A stretch of 64,000 nucleotides of DNA, taken from Acidobacteriota bacterium. Lineage in GTDB: Bacteria > Acidobacteriota > Holophagae > Holophagales > Holophagaceae. Both the position numbers and the translations under genes were made by a program. Numbering within the stretch: the first letter of the stretch is position 1; each line of letters starts with the position of its first letter. Below are positions 33,789 through 45,137 of this stretch, piece after piece. The notes under the pieces are model-generated. The model was not told the origin of the DNA and searched no databases. It was given only the letters and a program-made list of their open reading frames with translations. The DNA lies in contig JACQZU010000014.1 of assembly GCA_016213735.1 (NCBI GenBank), positions 124,001 through 188,000 on the forward strand, in the 5' to 3' direction.

Positions 33789-36700
33789 ATGACCGAGCGC
33801 AAGCACAGCCACTGGATCACGGACATCGTGGATCCCGAGACCCGCTCCTGGGAGGAGTTCTACCGGAACCGCTGGGCCCACGACAAGGTGGTGCGAAGCA
33901 CCCACGGCGTGAACTGCACGGGCAGCTGCGGGTGGAACATCTACGTGAAGGAGGGCATCGTCACCTGGGAACTGCAGGTGCTGGACTACCCGGCCCTGGA
34001 CGAGACGGTCCCGCCCTACGAGCCCCGGGGCTGCCAGCGGGGAATCTCCTTCTCCTGGTACCTCTACAGCCCACTGCGGGTGAAGTTTCCCTACCTGCGG
34101 GGCGCCCTCATGGACCTCTGGAACGAGGCCAAGGGCAAGCACCAGGACCCGGTGGCCGCCTGGGCCAGCATCCAGAACGACCCCGTCCGGCGGGCCCGCT
34201 ACCAGCGGGCGCGCGGGAAGGGCGGCTTCCGCCGCGCCTCCTGGGAGCAGGTGGGGGAGCTCATCGCCGCCGCCAACATTCACACCATCAAGACCCACGG
34301 TCCGGACCGCATCGCGGGCTTCAGCCCCATCCCGGCCATGTCCATGCTCAGCTACGCCGCGGGCTCGCGATTCCTCCAGCTCCTGGGCGGGACGAACCTG
34401 AGCTTCTACGACTGGTACTGCGACCTGCCTCCCAGCAGCCCCGAGATGTGGGGGGAGCAGACCGACGTTCAGGAGTCCGCGGACTGGTACAACGCCAAGT
34501 TCCTGGCGGTGATGGGCAGCAACCTGAACATGACCCGGACCCCGGACTGCCACTTCGCCGCCGAGGCCCGCCACAACGGGACCAAGATGGTGGTCTTCAG
34601 TCCGGACTTCAACCAGGTGGCCAAGTACGCCGACGAGTGGATGCCGGTGCACCAGGGCCAGGACGGCGCCTTCTGGATGGCCGTCAACCACGTGATCCTC
34701 ACCGAGTGGCACCACCAGAAGCGGGAGCCCTTCTTCCTGGACTACCAGAAGAAGTACACCGACGCCCCCTTCCTCGTGGAGCTGGTTCCGGTGGAGGGAG
34801 GGTACCGGCCGGGCCAGCTCCTCCGGGCCGGGCGCCTGGCGGAGTACGCCTCCGAGGAGAACGGCGAGTGGAAGTTCCTCATGTGGGACGAGTCCTCGGA
34901 CCGCCCGAAGATGCCCAAGGGCGCCGTGGGCCACCGCTGGGGCGCCCGGCAGGGCCAATGGAACCTCCTGCTTCAGGACGGCCGGGACGACAGCCCCATC
35001 GCGCCGGCCCTCAGCTTTCTCGGGAGCGAGGCGGTGCAGGTGAACCTGGACGATTTCGCCGGAGGGCGGACCCTCTTCCGTGGCGTGCCCGTGCGCCGGG
35101 TGCTGGTCACGGACGGGGGCAGCGCCCTGGTGGCCACGGTGTACGACCTCCTCATGGCCCAGTTCGGGGTGAACCGGGGCCTGGAGGGCGCCTACCCGAA
35201 GGACTACGACGACGCGGCCTCGGTGTACACGCCCGCCTGGCAGGAGCGCCATACCGGTCTCTCGCGGGCCAACGTGATCCGCTTCGCACGGGAATGGGCC
35301 CGCACCGCGGCCCTCACCAAGGGCAAGTGCACCGTCATCATCGGCGCCGGCATCAACCACTGGTACCACAACAACCTCATCTACCGCGCCGCCCAGCACG
35401 CCCTGGTCTTCTGCGGGTGCATCGGGACCAACGGCGGGGGCCTGGCCCACTACGTCGGCCAGGAGAAGCTGGCCCCGGTGGCCTCCTGGTCCGCCATCGC
35501 CATGGCGCGGGACTGGGTGCCCGCGAACCGCCTTCAGAACGGCCCAAGCTGGCACTACGTGAACACCGACCAGTGGCGCTACGAGCGGGAATTCAAGGCC
35601 TACCACACCACGCCCGACGGCTCGGAGCTGGTGGAAGGGCACTGCATGAACATGCAGACCCGGGCGGTCCGTTGCGGCTGGCTGCCCTTCTACCCCCAGT
35701 ACAACGAGAACCCCGTCCACCTGGTCGCCGAGGCCCGGAAGGAAGGCGCCGCGGACGAGGCCGCGGTTATCGGGAAGACCGTGGCCCGCCTCAAGGACAA
35801 ATCCCTGCGCTTCTCGGTGGAGGACCCCGACGCCCCGGAGAACTGGCCGCGGGTCTGGTACATCTGGCGGGGCAACGCCATCGGGACCTCGGCCAAGGGC
35901 CACGAGTTCTTCCTCAAGCACTACCTGGGCACCCACAGCAATGCCATCGCGGAGGAAGTGGCCGAAGGCACGCTCCACGACGTGGTCTGGCGCCCCACCG
36001 TCACGGGGAAGATGGACCTGGTGGTGGACATCAACTTCCGGATGGACACCAGCGCGCTCTACAGCGACATCGTCCTCCCCACCGCCACCTGGTACGAGAA
36101 GACCGACCTCAACTCCACGGACATGCACAGCTTCATCAATCCGCTGTCCGCCGCGGTCCCGCCCTGCTGGGAGTCCAGGAGCGACTGGGACATCTTCAAG
36201 TACCTGGCCAAGACCTTCAGCGAGCTGGCCGCCAAGCACCTCCCGAATCCGGTGGAGGACCTGGTCTCCATGCCCCTGGCCCACGACTCGCCGGCCGAGA
36301 TCGCCCAGCCCCGGATCCGGGACTGGATGAAGGGAGAGTGCGAAGCGGTCCCGGGCCAGACCATGCCGGGCATGAAGGTCGTCACCCGGGACTACACCCG
36401 GATCCACGAGAAGTTCATTGCCCTCGGCCCCCTGGTGCGGGAGCAGGGCCTGGGCGCCCACGGGGTGAAGTACCCCATCCAGGACGTCTACGACCAGATG
36501 CTGGAGACCCACCCCACGGTGGTGGTGGACGGACAGCGTCGGCCCAGCCTTGAAGAGGACATGGACGCGGCCAACGTGCTGCTGCATCTGGCCCCCGAGA
36601 CCAACGGCGAACTGGCCTACCGGGCCTACCAGTTCATGGAAGGGCGCACGGGCCTGCCGCTGAAGGACCTGGCCGAATCCTTCCGGGCCGTGCGACGCAC

Positions 36701-37415
36701 CTTCAAGGACCTGCTCAGCCAGCCCCGCAGGGTCATCAACAGTCCGGTGTGGTCGGGGCTGGTGGACGACAAGCGGCCCTACTCGCCCTTCACCTACAAC
36801 GTGGAGCGCATGGTGCCCTGGCGCACCCTCACGGGCCGCCAGCACTGCTACCTGGACCACGAGGGCTACCTGGCCTTCGGCGAGCACCTCCCCACCTACA
36901 AGCCCACCCCCCCCAGCCAGGTGCTGGGAGACCTGCGCTGCTCCAAGCGGGAGGGTCCCACCCTGGAGCTGAACTTCCTCACGCCCCACGGGAAGTGGCA
37001 CATCCACTCCACCTACGGCGACACCGAGCGGATGACCACCCTCAGCCGCGGCATGGACCCGCTGTGGATCAGCGAGGAGGACGCCGCCGCCATCGGCCTG
37101 AAGGACAACGATTGGGTGGAGATGCACAACGACAACGGGGTCGTGGTGGTCCGTTGCAACGTCAGCGCCCGGATCCCCAGGGGCGCCTGCTTCCAGTACC
37201 ACGCCACGGAGCGCACCTACGGGGTGCCCAAGTCGCCCCTGAGGGGCATGAAGCGGGGCGGCATGAACAACAGCCTCACCCGGGCCCGCCTCAAGCCCAA
37301 CCTCATGCTCGGGGGCTACGGCCAGTTCACCTACCACTTCAACTACTGGGGCCCCACCGGCGTGAACCGCGAAACGGTGGTCTACGTCCGCAAGCTCGGC
37401 CAGCTGGTCTGGTAG
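33789..37415 (+). CDS. narG: Respiratory nitrate reductase alpha subunit
   Basis: A 1208-residue molybdopterin-guanine-dinucleotide subunit that reduces nitrate to nitrite. The FS0 [4Fe-4S] ligands are visible as [11 protein letters not shown] (His39, Cys43, Cys47) and GCQRG (Cys82). The molybdenum ligand is Asp212 in [18 protein letters not shown], as in NarG. There is no twin-arginine signal, so the active site is cytoplasmic, in agreement with the NarK transporters next door. Length is normal for NarG. It follows narC by 19 bp and precedes narH by 12 bp. A nitrite-oxidoreductase reading is less likely given narJ, narI and narK. Confidence 0.96.
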   Translation: MTERKHSHWITDIVDPETRSWEEFYRNRWAHDKVVRSTHGVNCTGSCGWNIYVKEGIVTWELQVLDYPALDETVPPYEPRGCQRGISFSWYLYSPLRVKFPYLRGALMDLWNEAKGKHQDPVAAWASIQNDPVRRARYQRARGKGGFRRASWEQVGELIAAANIHTIKTHGPDRIAGFSPIPAMSMLSYAAGSRFLQLLGGTNLSFYDWYCDLPPSSPEMWGEQTDVQESADWYNAKFLAVMGSNLNMTRTPDCHFAAEARHNGTKMVVFSPDFNQVAKYADEWMPVHQGQDGAFWMAVNHVILTEWHHQKREPFFLDYQKKYTDAPFLVELVPVEGGYRPGQLLRAGRLAEYASEENGEWKFLMWDESSDRPKMPKGAVGHRWGARQGQWNLLLQDGRDDSPIAPALSFLGSEAVQVNLDDFAGGRTLFRGVPVRRVLVTDGGSALVATVYDLLMAQFGVNRGLEGAYPKDYDDAASVYTPAWQERHTGLSRANVIRFAREWARTAALTKGKCTVIIGAGINHWYHNNLIYRAAQHALVFCGCIGTNGGGLAHYVGQEKLAPVASWSAIAMARDWVPANRLQNGPSWHYVNTDQWRYEREFKAYHTTPDGSELVEGHCMNMQTRAVRCGWLPFYPQYNENPVHLVAEARKEGAADEAAVIGKTVARLKDKSLRFSVEDPDAPENWPRVWYIWRGNAIGTSAKGHEFFLKHYLGTHSNAIAEEVAEGTLHDVVWRPTVTGKMDLVVDINFRMDTSALYSDIVLPTATWYEKTDLNSTDMHSFINPLSAAVPPCWESRSDWDIFKYLAKTFSELAAKHLPNPVEDLVSMPLAHDSPAEIAQPRIRDWMKGECEAVPGQTMPGMKVVTRDYTRIHEKFIALGPLVREQGLGAHGVKYPIQDVYDQMLETHPTVVVDGQRRPSLEEDMDAANVLLHLAPETNGELAYRAYQFMEGRTGLPLKDLAESFRAVRRTFKDLLSQPRRVINSPVWSGLVDDKRPYSPFTYNVERMVPWRTLTGRQHCYLDHEGYLAFGEHLPTYKPTPPSQVLGDLRCSKREGPTLELNFLTPHGKWHIHSTYGDTERMTTLSRGMDPLWISEEDAAAIGLKDNDWVEMHNDNGVVVVRCNVSARIPRGACFQYHATERTYGVPKSPLRGMKRGGMNNSLTRARLKPNLMLGGYGQFTYHFNYWGPTGVNRETVVYVRKLGQLVW

Positions 37416-37427
37416 GAGGACCCGACG

Positions 37428-38924
37428 ATGGATATCCGCTCGCAAGTGGCGATGGTCTTCCACCTGGACAAGTGCATCGGGTGCCACACCTGCTCCATCG
37501 CCTGCAAGAACGTCTGGACCGACCGCAAGGGCGCGGACTACATGTGGTGGAACAACGTCGAGACCAAGCCCGGCACCGGCTACCCCACCAAGTGGGAGGA
37601 CCAGGCCGAGTACAAGGGCGGCTGGGTGGTGAAGGACGGGCAGCTCCAGCTCCGCCTCACGGGGAAGGGGAAGTTCCTCCAGAAGATCTTCTACCAGCCC
37701 GACCTGCCCACCATGGACGAGTACTACGAACCCTGGACCTACCGCTACGAGGACCTCTTCACGGGGCCCGAGCTGGACGACCAGCCCACCGCCATCCCGG
37801 TGAGCAAGGTGACCGGGGAGTACATCGACATCGAGGCGGGACCCAACTGGGACGACGACCTCAGCGGCACTCCGCTCTACGCCCGCAACGACCCGAACCT
37901 CGCCGCGCTGAGCGAGGAGCAGCGGCTCCAGCTGCTGAGCATCGAGACCCTGGTGATGTTCTACCTGCCGCGCATCTGCAACCACTGCGCGAACCCGGCC
38001 TGCGTGGCGGCCTGCCCGAGCGGGGCCCTGTACAAGCGGGGCGAGGACGGGATCGTCCTGGTGAACCAGAACGTGTGCCGCGGCTGGCGCTACTGCGTCA
38101 GCGCCTGCCCCTACAAGAAGGTGTTCTACAACTGGAACACCGGGAAGTCGGAGAAGTGCCTGCTCTGCTACCCCCGGGTGGAGACGGGGCAGGCCCCCGC
38201 CTGCTTCCATTCCTGCGTGGGCCGGATCCGGTACATGGGCGTGCTGCTCTATGATGCGGACAAGATCGAGGCTGCGGGCCTGCGGCCCGATTCCGAGCTG
38301 GTGACCGCCCACCGCGGGCTGCTGGCCGACCCCGACGACCCGGCGGTGATCGAATCGGCCAGGAAGAACGGCGTCACCGAGCAGGTGCTCAAGGCCGCCC
38401 GGAACAGCCCCGTCTACAAGTTCGTCAAGGACTGGGGCCTGGCCCTGGCGCCCCATCCCGAGTTCCGCACCTTCCCCAGCCTGTTCTACGTGCCCGCCCT
38501 GGGCCCCGTGACCTACGCGGTGGAGAACGGGGTGGCCCTGAACCCCAGCTCCGTGGACGAGATCTTCGCGCCCCTGGAGCAGGCGCGCCTTCCCATGGAG
38601 TACCTGGCCAGCCTCTTCGGGGCGGGCCAGGAGGCCCCCATCCGCTACGCGATGAAGAAGATGATGGCCATCCGGACCTTCAAGCGCGCCCAGACCGTCG
38701 GGGACGTGGAGATGAAGGTCGCCCTGGAGGGGCTCCGGGAAGCGGACTGCACCCCCGAGGAGGCCGAGTCCATCTACCGCCTGACCAGCCTCTGCACCTT
38801 CGAGGAGCGCTTCGTCATTCCCGCCAGCCACCGGGAGCAGGCCGTGGAGGTGCTCACCAACCCCCTGGAACAGAAGGGCGCGGCGGGCTTCGGCTTCCGC
38901 GAACAGCCGGTGCGGGGGCTGTGA
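37428..38924 (+). CDS. narH: Respiratory nitrate reductase beta subunit
   Basis: A 498-residue iron-sulfur electron-transfer subunit linking NarI hemes to NarG. Four ferredoxin-like Cys clusters are seen: CIGCHTCSIACKNVW near residue 16, CNHCANPACVAACPSG near 184, CRGWRYCVSACPYKK near 217, and CLLCYPRVETGQAPACFHSC near 244. Trp in the third cluster (CRGW) replaces a Cys, as expected for the [3Fe-4S] centre of NarH. Length and order fit the family. Its stop codon overlaps the start of narJ. Confidence 0.96.
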   Translation: MDIRSQVAMVFHLDKCIGCHTCSIACKNVWTDRKGADYMWWNNVETKPGTGYPTKWEDQAEYKGGWVVKDGQLQLRLTGKGKFLQKIFYQPDLPTMDEYYEPWTYRYEDLFTGPELDDQPTAIPVSKVTGEYIDIEAGPNWDDDLSGTPLYARNDPNLAALSEEQRLQLLSIETLVMFYLPRICNHCANPACVAACPSGALYKRGEDGIVLVNQNVCRGWRYCVSACPYKKVFYNWNTGKSEKCLLCYPRVETGQAPACFHSCVGRIRYMGVLLYDADKIEAAGLRPDSELVTAHRGLLADPDDPAVIESARKNGVTEQVLKAARNSPVYKFVKDWGLALAPHPEFRTFPSLFYVPALGPVTYAVENGVALNPSSVDEIFAPLEQARLPMEYLASLFGAGQEAPIRYAMKKMMAIRTFKRAQTVGDVEMKVALEGLREADCTPEEAESIYRLTSLCTFEERFVIPASHREQAVEVLTNPLEQKGAAGFGFREQPVRGL

Positions 38925-39547
38925 TGCGCGTGCCCGTCCACCTCATCCCCGGCCTGGCGGCCCTCCTGCGCTATCCCGGCCCCCGCACGGCGGCCATGGC
39001 GGCGGGCCTGGCGGACGCCGCCATGGAGACCGCCCACCCCTGCCAGGAGCACCTGGAGGCCTTCGCCCTCAGCGCCGCCACCCTGGAACTGCCTGAACTC
39101 CAAGAGCACTACACCCGCAGCTTCGACCTGAACCCCGAGTGCTCGCTCGAGATCGGCTGGCACCTCTTCGGGGAGAGCTACAAGCGGGGCCAGTTCCTGG
39201 CCATGATGCGCTTCCACCTGCGGGAACACGGCATCGAGCCCGGCGCCCACCTTCCCGACCACCTGCCCGCCCTCCTGGAATTGGTCATGAAACTCGAGAG
39301 CCAGGACGCCATGGACCTGGTGGACGACTGCATCCTCCCGGCCCTCGAGAAGGTCCTGCCCGCATTGAAGGACGGGGTCTACGCCCACCTGTTGCAGGCC
39401 CTCTTCCTCCTCTTCACCGCCCACCGGACCAGCTCCGGTGGGGACCGCCCGGACCCGCCGGTCCTCTGCGTCCCCCCCGGGGCCCCCCACGACGATTCGA
39501 GGCAAGGCCCGTCCTCGTCGTCCCCCGCCGAGGTGAGCCATGCTTGA
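38924..39547 (+). CDS. narJ: Nitrate reductase molybdenum cofactor assembly chaperone
   Basis: A 207-residue cytoplasmic all-helical chaperone of the NarJ/TorD family that holds NarGH until the molybdenum cofactor is inserted. The segment LQEHYTRSFDLNPECSLEIG near residues 57-76 is the NarJ hallmark (Y-x-x-x-F-D with conserved hydrophobics). The ATG at 38924 overlaps the narH stop (TGATG); GTG at 38921 is an alternative one codon earlier. The last 8 bp overlap narI. The C-terminal 30 residues are Pro/Ser-rich and poorly conserved. Confidence 0.9.
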   Translation: MRVPVHLIPGLAALLRYPGPRTAAMAAGLADAAMETAHPCQEHLEAFALSAATLELPELQEHYTRSFDLNPECSLEIGWHLFGESYKRGQFLAMMRFHLREHGIEPGAHLPDHLPALLELVMKLESQDAMDLVDDCILPALEKVLPALKDGVYAHLLQALFLLFTAHRTSSGGDRPDPPVLCVPPGAPHDDSRQGPSSSSPAEVSHA

Positions 39548-40214
39548 AGCCTTCCTCTTCGTGGGCTACCCCTATGCCGCCCTGGTCCTGGCGGTGGTGG
39601 TCGGCATCCTCCGCTTCACCTGGAGGCCCTTCAGCTACTCGAGCCTCTCCAGCCAGTTCCTGGAGAACAAGCAGCTCTTCTGGGGCAGCGGCCTCTGGCA
39701 CTGGGGGATCCTCTGGGTCCTCGCGGGCCACTTCGTGGCCTTCCTGGTCCCCGACTGGATCCTGGCCTGGAACGCCAAGCCCCTGCGCCTGTACCTCCTG
39801 GAGGCCTCGGGCCTGATCATGGCCCTCCTGGCCCTGATGGGGATCATCTCCCTCATGGTCCGGCGGGCCACCAGCCCCCGGGTCAAGGCGGTGACCACGG
39901 TGATGGACTGGGTGCTCCTGGCCTTCCTCCTCCTGCAGGTCTACACGGGCATCGACACCGCCCTCCGCTACCGCTGGGGCAGCTCCTGGTACGCCTCCAA
40001 CGCCGTGCCGTACCTCCGAAGCCTGCTCATGCTGAGCCCCAAGCCCGAGTTCATCCGCCCCCTCCCCTGGATGGCCAAGGTGCACCTCCTGAGCGGCCTC
40101 TCGGTGATCCTCCTGCTCCCCTTCTCCCGCCTGGTGCACGTCCTGGTGGTACCCATCTGGTACTACTGGCGGAAGCCCCAGGTGGTGATCTGGAACCGCC
40201 GGGGCCTGCGATGA
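39540..40214 (+). CDS. narI: Respiratory nitrate reductase gamma subunit (cytochrome b)
   Basis: A 224-residue, five-helix membrane subunit that binds two b hemes, anchors NarGH and oxidises quinol in known enzymes. The expected His ligands are seen at 54 and 64 (LWHWGILWVLAGHFVAF) and at 182 and 200 (KVHLLSG, RLVHVLVV). Length is normal. It overlaps narJ and is followed 28 bp later by actA on the same strand with no terminator between, so the nitrate reductase genes and complex III genes are probably one transcript. Confidence 0.95.
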   Translation: MLEAFLFVGYPYAALVLAVVVGILRFTWRPFSYSSLSSQFLENKQLFWGSGLWHWGILWVLAGHFVAFLVPDWILAWNAKPLRLYLLEASGLIMALLALMGIISLMVRRATSPRVKAVTTVMDWVLLAFLLLQVYTGIDTALRYRWGSSWYASNAVPYLRSLLMLSPKPEFIRPLPWMAKVHLLSGLSVILLLPFSRLVHVLVVPIWYYWRKPQVVIWNRRGLR

Positions 40215-40242
40215 ATCCGCGGAGGCTGGCCGGAGGGCCCGC

Positions 40243-40827
40243 ATGAACGTCCGCACCGTCCTCCTGGCCGGCGCCGTGGCCCTGCTGGCCTCCCTCACGA
40301 TTTTCGCCCTCAGCGTGGACCTGAAGCTGCTGGGCGACAACAGCGGCTACAAGCCCGCCCAGCCCATCGCCTACTCCCACGCGCTCCACGCCGGGGAACT
40401 TCGCATGGACTGCCTCTTCTGCCACACCGGGGCCGAGAAGGGCCGCCACGCGGGCATCCCCCCGGCCAGCACCTGCATGAAGTGCCACGAGGTGGTGGTG
40501 AACCGCGCGGGCACCAAGCCCGGCGTCTCCGACCCCAGCCCGGAAATCGCCCGGCTGCGCCAGGCCGTCCAGTCGGGCCAGCCCATCGCCTGGGTGCGGG
40601 TGCACCGCCTGCCGGCCCACGTCCAATTCCCCCACAGCCGCCACGTCAACGCGGGCGTCCCCTGCCAGGCCTGCCACGGCGAGGTGCAGGGAATGGAACG
40701 GGTGGAGCAGGCCCGTCCCCTGAACATGGGCGAGTGCCTGGCCTGCCACCGGGCCGAGAACCAGAAACAGCAGCAGGCGGGCCGCGCCCCCGGCGCCCCC
40801 ACCGACTGCACCGCGTGCCACCACTGA
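40243..40827 (+). CDS. actA: Alternative complex III pentaheme cytochrome c subunit
   Basis: A 194-residue protein with an N-terminal membrane anchor (VLLAGAVALLASLTIFAL) and five CxxCH motifs at residues 57-61, 78-82, 141-145, 165-169 and 189-193. Five hemes, the anchor and the place before an ActB-type gene identify ActA of alternative complex III, which passes electrons from quinol to periplasmic carriers. The gene lies 28 bp after narI and 10 bp before actB. Confidence 0.92.
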   Translation: MNVRTVLLAGAVALLASLTIFALSVDLKLLGDNSGYKPAQPIAYSHALHAGELRMDCLFCHTGAEKGRHAGIPPASTCMKCHEVVVNRAGTKPGVSDPSPEIARLRQAVQSGQPIAWVRVHRLPAHVQFPHSRHVNAGVPCQACHGEVQGMERVEQARPLNMGECLACHRAENQKQQQAGRAPGAPTDCTACHH

Positions 40828-40837
40828 GGAGGGTCCG

Positions 40838-43744
40838 TTGAAAGTCTGGAAGAGCCTCGGCGAGCGGCGCGGGCTGGTGATCAAGTCCCGGGCGGAGTTC
40901 GACCACGAGCTGCCCGTGGGGGAAAGCGTGCGGCAGATCAGCCGGCGCGACTTCTTCCGCTTCTCGGGCCTGGGCTTCGCCGCGGGCCTGGCCATCAGCT
41001 GCAAGAGCAGGACCGTGGAGAAGGCTCTGCCCTACCTGAACGCCCAGGAGGGCGTGACCCCGGGCATCGCCCAGTGGTACGCCACCACCTGCGGCGGCTG
41101 CTCCGCGGGCTGCGGGGTCCTGGCCCGCAGCCGGGACGGCAGGCCCGTGAAGCTGGAGGGCAATCCCGAGCACCCCGGAAACCGGGGGGGGCTCTGCGCC
41201 ATCGGCCAGGCCCAGACCCGGGGCCTCTACGACGGCCAGCGCCTCAAGGGACCCCGGAGCGGGGGGAAGGCCTGCGACTGGCCCGCCCTAGACGCCGAGC
41301 TCTCCGGGGCCTTCGAGGAGGCCCGGAAGCGCGGGGGGCGGGTGCGGGTCCTGGCCGGCAGCCTGGCGGGCCCCTCCCTCGCGGCGGCCGCCCAGGCCTT
41401 CCTGGGAACCTTCAAAGATGGGCGCCTGCTGCGCTACGACGCCCTCAGCTGCGCGGCCATCCCGGCCGCCTACCAGCGGACCCACGGCGTCCGGCTATTC
41501 CCCCGGATCCGCCTCGAGGAGGCCTCCGTGCTCCTCGGGGTGGAGGCGGACTTCCTGGGCACCTGGGTGGACCCCGCGGGCTTCACCCGGGCCTATGCCA
41601 GCCGCCGGGGACCGGACAATCCCCGGCCCATGTCCCGGCACCTCCAGGCGGAGAGCGGCCTCAGCCTCACGGGCTCCAACGCGGACGAGCGCTTCCGCCT
41701 GGCGCCCTCCGAGGTCCAGGCCTTCCTGGAGGCCCTGGCCCACCCCCTCGGCCTGGGGCCTGTCCCCCAGGCCCGGACCGCCCTGCTCCAGGCTGCAGAG
41801 CGCTGGGCCGCCCTGCTCAAGGAGCATGCCGGAGAAGCCCTGGTCCTCTGCGGCGCGAACGCCCTTCCCGCCCAGGTCCTGTGCGCGCGGATCAACCACG
41901 CCCTGGGGGCTGAGGGACGCTGCCTGGACCTGACGGCCCCCAGCCGCCAGAAGGAGGGGGACGACGAGGCCCTGGGGGCCTGCATCGAGGACATGGCCTC
42001 GGGGCGGGTGGACGCGGTGCTCCTGGCGGGAGTCAATCCCCTGTACGACCTGCCCCCGGCCTTCGCCGCGGCCTTCCATAAGGTGCCCCTGCGGGTGGGT
42101 ATGGGCCTGTCCCTGGACGAGAGCGCCCTGGCCTGCACCCACCTGGCCCCCGACCACCACTGGCTGGAGGGCTGGCGGGACGCGGAGCCCGCCGCGGGCC
42201 TGGCAGCGGTAGGCCAGCCCCTGATCAACCCCCTCTTCCAGACCCGGGAAGCCCTGGAAAGCTTCCTCGCCTGGGTGGGGAAGCCCCAGCAGGCCCAGGA
42301 CTTCATCCAGGCGCGCTGGCGGCGGGAGCTGCACCCGAAGGTGGCCGGGGCGGGAAGCTTCGAGGCCTTCTGGCACGAGACCCTCCGAAAGGGATTCGTG
42401 GCCTTCGAGGCCCCCGGGAAGGCCCCCTCCTTCCGGGAGCCCGCGCCCCTGCCGAAGGCCCCGGTTCCCGCCGGGCCCTACGAACTGCTGCTCCAAGGCT
42501 CGGTGGCCATGGGGGACGGCGCCCAGGCCCACAATCCCTGGCTCCAGGAGCTGCCCGACCCCATCACCAAGCTCACCTGGGGCAACGCCCTGTCCCTCTC
42601 CCCCAAGACCGCCAGGGCCCTGGGCCTGGAGCAGGGGGACCTGGTGGCCCTGGCCCCGGAGGGCCTCCCCGAGCGGGAGCTTCCCGTGGTGGTGCAGCCC
42701 GGCCAGGACGACCGCACCCTGGCGGTGGCCCTGGGCCACGGCCGCGGCGCCGGCGGGGAGGCGGGCCTCGGCGCGGGGGTGAACGCCTTCGCCTGGCGCG
42801 GCTTCCAGGGAGGCTTCCTGGCGCCCCTCCCCGGTGCCCCGAGGATCCGGCCCCTGGGCCGGCGGGTGGAGCTGGCCACCACCCAGGACCACCACCACCT
42901 CGAAGGCCGCGAACTGGTGCGGGAGATGGCCCTGGCCCCCTACCTGCGGGACCCGGCCTCCGCGCGCCCCCACGAAGAGGTCGGCCCCTCGGTGTACGGC
43001 GAGCATCCCCACGGCAAGCACCGCTGGGCCATGGTCATCGACCTGAGCAAGTGCACCGGCTGCTCCGGCTGCGTCCTGGGCTGCATGGCCGAGAACAACA
43101 TCCCGGTGGTGGGCCGCGAGGAGGTGGCCCGGAAGCGGGAGATGCACTGGCTGCGCATCGACCGCTACTACGCCGGCAGCGAGGAGGAGCCCCAGGTCTT
43201 CCACCAGCCCATGATGTGCCAGCAGTGCGACCAGGCCCCCTGCGAGAACGTGTGCCCCGTGCTGGCCACGGTCCACAGCGAGGAGGGCCTCAACCAGCAG
43301 GCCTACAACCGCTGCGTGGGGACCCGCTACTGCGCCAACAACTGCCCCTACAAGGTGCGCCGCTTCAACTGGTGGGAGTACCCCCATGACGGCGAGGTGG
43401 AGCGCCTGGCCCTCAATCCCGACGTCACGGTGCGAAGCCGCGGCGTGATGGAGAAGTGCAGCTTCTGCGTCCAGCGCCTCCTGGCGGCCAAGTTCGCCGC
43501 CAAGAACGAGGGCCGGGAGCTGCGCGACGGCGAGGCCCTGCCCGCCTGCATGCAGAGCTGCCCCGCCCAGGCCATCGTGTTCGGGGACATGCAGGATCCG
43601 GGGAGCCGCATCAGCAGGGTCCTGCGGGATCCGAGGCGCTTCCTGGTCCTGGGGGAGCTGGGCATCGGCCCCGCGGTGAGCTACCTGACCCGCATCCGCA
43701 ACGCGGACGCCACGGAGCACCGAGGAGGCCACCATGGCGCCTGA
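40838..43744 (+). CDS. actB: Alternative complex III iron-sulfur / molybdopterin-like subunit
   Basis: A 968-residue ActB. A twin-arginine motif ([10 protein letters not shown] near residue 36) targets it to the periplasmic side. The N-terminal two thirds resemble molybdopterin oxidoreductases ([12 protein letters not shown] near 85) but in characterised ACIII no cofactor is bound. The C-terminal part is NrfC-like with clusters [43 protein letters not shown] and CSFCVQRL...CMQSCP. The start is TTG 40838 with GAGGAGGG just upstream; no alternative fits the Tat signal better. It overlaps actC by 11 bp. Confidence 0.93.
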   Translation: MKVWKSLGERRGLVIKSRAEFDHELPVGESVRQISRRDFFRFSGLGFAAGLAISCKSRTVEKALPYLNAQEGVTPGIAQWYATTCGGCSAGCGVLARSRDGRPVKLEGNPEHPGNRGGLCAIGQAQTRGLYDGQRLKGPRSGGKACDWPALDAELSGAFEEARKRGGRVRVLAGSLAGPSLAAAAQAFLGTFKDGRLLRYDALSCAAIPAAYQRTHGVRLFPRIRLEEASVLLGVEADFLGTWVDPAGFTRAYASRRGPDNPRPMSRHLQAESGLSLTGSNADERFRLAPSEVQAFLEALAHPLGLGPVPQARTALLQAAERWAALLKEHAGEALVLCGANALPAQVLCARINHALGAEGRCLDLTAPSRQKEGDDEALGACIEDMASGRVDAVLLAGVNPLYDLPPAFAAAFHKVPLRVGMGLSLDESALACTHLAPDHHWLEGWRDAEPAAGLAAVGQPLINPLFQTREALESFLAWVGKPQQAQDFIQARWRRELHPKVAGAGSFEAFWHETLRKGFVAFEAPGKAPSFREPAPLPKAPVPAGPYELLLQGSVAMGDGAQAHNPWLQELPDPITKLTWGNALSLSPKTARALGLEQGDLVALAPEGLPERELPVVVQPGQDDRTLAVALGHGRGAGGEAGLGAGVNAFAWRGFQGGFLAPLPGAPRIRPLGRRVELATTQDHHHLEGRELVREMALAPYLRDPASARPHEEVGPSVYGEHPHGKHRWAMVIDLSKCTGCSGCVLGCMAENNIPVVGREEVARKREMHWLRIDRYYAGSEEEPQVFHQPMMCQQCDQAPCENVCPVLATVHSEEGLNQQAYNRCVGTRYCANNCPYKVRRFNWWEYPHDGEVERLALNPDVTVRSRGVMEKCSFCVQRLLAAKFAAKNEGRELRDGEALPACMQSCPAQAIVFGDMQDPGSRISRVLRDPRRFLVLGELGIGPAVSYLTRIRNADATEHRGGHHGA

Positions 43745-45137
43745 GGGAACCGCCCACGCCCTGCCGGGGGCCCTGGAGCCGGGGGTGGACCCCCACTACG
43801 GCCATGTCCTGCCGCTCATCGACGGCAACAAGAGCTACGCCCAGGTCACCGAGGAGGTCTTCTCCACGACCGAGCGGCGGCCCCCCCTGCGCTGGTGGCT
43901 GGCCTTCGCCGCAGCCTTCGCCATGCTGCTGCTGGGGGTGTGGGCGGTGTCCCAGACCATCCGCCTGGGCATCGGGACCTGGGGCCTGAACCGCACGGTG
44001 GGATGGGCCTTCGACATCACCAACTTCGTCTTCTGGGTGGGCATCGGCCACGCCGGGACCCTCATCTCGGCCATCCTCTTCCTCTTCCGGCAGCAGTGGC
44101 GCACCAGCATCAACCGCGCCGCCGAGGCCATGACCATCTTCGCCGTGATGTGCGCGGCCACCTTCCCCATCATCCACATGGGCCGGCCCTGGCTCGCCTT
44201 CTGGCCGCTGCCCTACCCCAACGACCGGGGGCCCCTGTGGGTGAACTTCAAGAGCCCTCTCCTCTGGGACGTCTTCGCCATCAGCACCTACTTCACGATC
44301 TCCCTGACCTTCTGGTACATCGGCCTGGTTCCGGACCTGGCCACCATGCGGGACCGGGCCCGGACCCGAGTGCGGAAGGCGGTCTTCTCGATCCTCAGCC
44401 TGGGCTGGAACGGCTCCAACCGCACCTGGAGCCGGTACGAGACGGTCTACATGCTCCTTGCGGGCCTGAGCACCCCCCTCGTGGTCTCCGTGCACACCAT
44501 CGTCTCCATGGACTTCGCCACGTCCGTGATTCCGGGCTGGCACGCCACCATCTTCCCCCCCTACTTCGTGGTGGGCGCCGTGTTCTCCGGGTTCGCCATG
44601 GTGCTCACGCTCATGATCATCGCCCGGAAGGTCATGGGCCTGGAGGACTACATCACCGCGCGGCACCTGGAGGCCATGACCAAGGTGATCATCGCCACCG
44701 GCATGATCGTGGGCATGGCCTACGCCACGGAGTTCTTCATCGCGTGGTATTCCGGCAACCCCTTCGAGAAGTACGTCTTCCTCAACCGGGCCCTGGGCCC
44801 CTACCAGTGGGCCTACTGGAGCATGGTGGCCTGCAACGTGCTCAGCCCCCAGTTCTTCTGGTTCAAGAAGGTCCGCACCACCCCCTGGATGATCTTCGTG
44901 CTCTCCATCTTCGTGAACATCGGGATGTGGTTCGAGCGTTTCGTGATCATCGTGACCAGCCTGCACCGGGACTACCTGCCCTCCAGCTGGGCCCTGTACC
45001 GCCCCACCTTCATCGAGGTCGCCACCTTCATCGGGAGCTTCGGCCTCTTCTTCACCTGCTTCCTGGTCTTCACCCGCCTGCTCCCCGTCATCGCCGCGAG
45101 CGAGGTGAAAGGAGTGTTGAAGCATGGCCAGCACTGA
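43734..45137 (+). CDS. actC: Alternative complex III NrfD-like membrane subunit
   Basis: A 467-residue polytopic protein of the NrfD/PsrC family with about ten helices; this subunit of ACIII forms a quinol site and a possible proton path. Family features include the long first loop ([19 protein letters not shown]), [26 protein letters not shown] and HTIVSMDFA in the membrane part. It overlaps both neighbours (11 bp with actB, 14 bp with the fused actDE gene), so subunit synthesis is coupled. Confidence 0.93.
   Translation: MAPEGTAHALPGALEPGVDPHYGHVLPLIDGNKSYAQVTEEVFSTTERRPPLRWWLAFAAAFAMLLLGVWAVSQTIRLGIGTWGLNRTVGWAFDITNFVFWVGIGHAGTLISAILFLFRQQWRTSINRAAEAMTIFAVMCAATFPIIHMGRPWLAFWPLPYPNDRGPLWVNFKSPLLWDVFAISTYFTISLTFWYIGLVPDLATMRDRARTRVRKAVFSILSLGWNGSNRTWSRYETVYMLLAGLSTPLVVSVHTIVSMDFATSVIPGWHATIFPPYFVVGAVFSGFAMVLTLMIIARKVMGLEDYITARHLEAMTKVIIATGMIVGMAYATEFFIAWYSGNPFEKYVFLNRALGPYQWAYWSMVACNVLSPQFFWFKKVRTTPWMIFVLSIFVNIGMWFERFVIIVTSLHRDYLPSSWALYRPTFIEVATFIGSFGLFFTCFLVFTRLLPVIAASEVKGVLKHGQH

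Noticed and set aside
33789-37415. Nitrite oxidoreductase instead of nitrate reductase
   Set aside because: No export signal, typical NarG ligands, and narJ, narI and narK-type genes around it support a cytoplasmic dissimilatory nitrate reductase.
33753-38831. Very long open frame (about 1690 codons) on the minus strand opposite narG-narH
   Set aside because: It is a shadow caused by high GC and codon bias; it shows no domain, and the plus strand holds unmistakable narG and narH.
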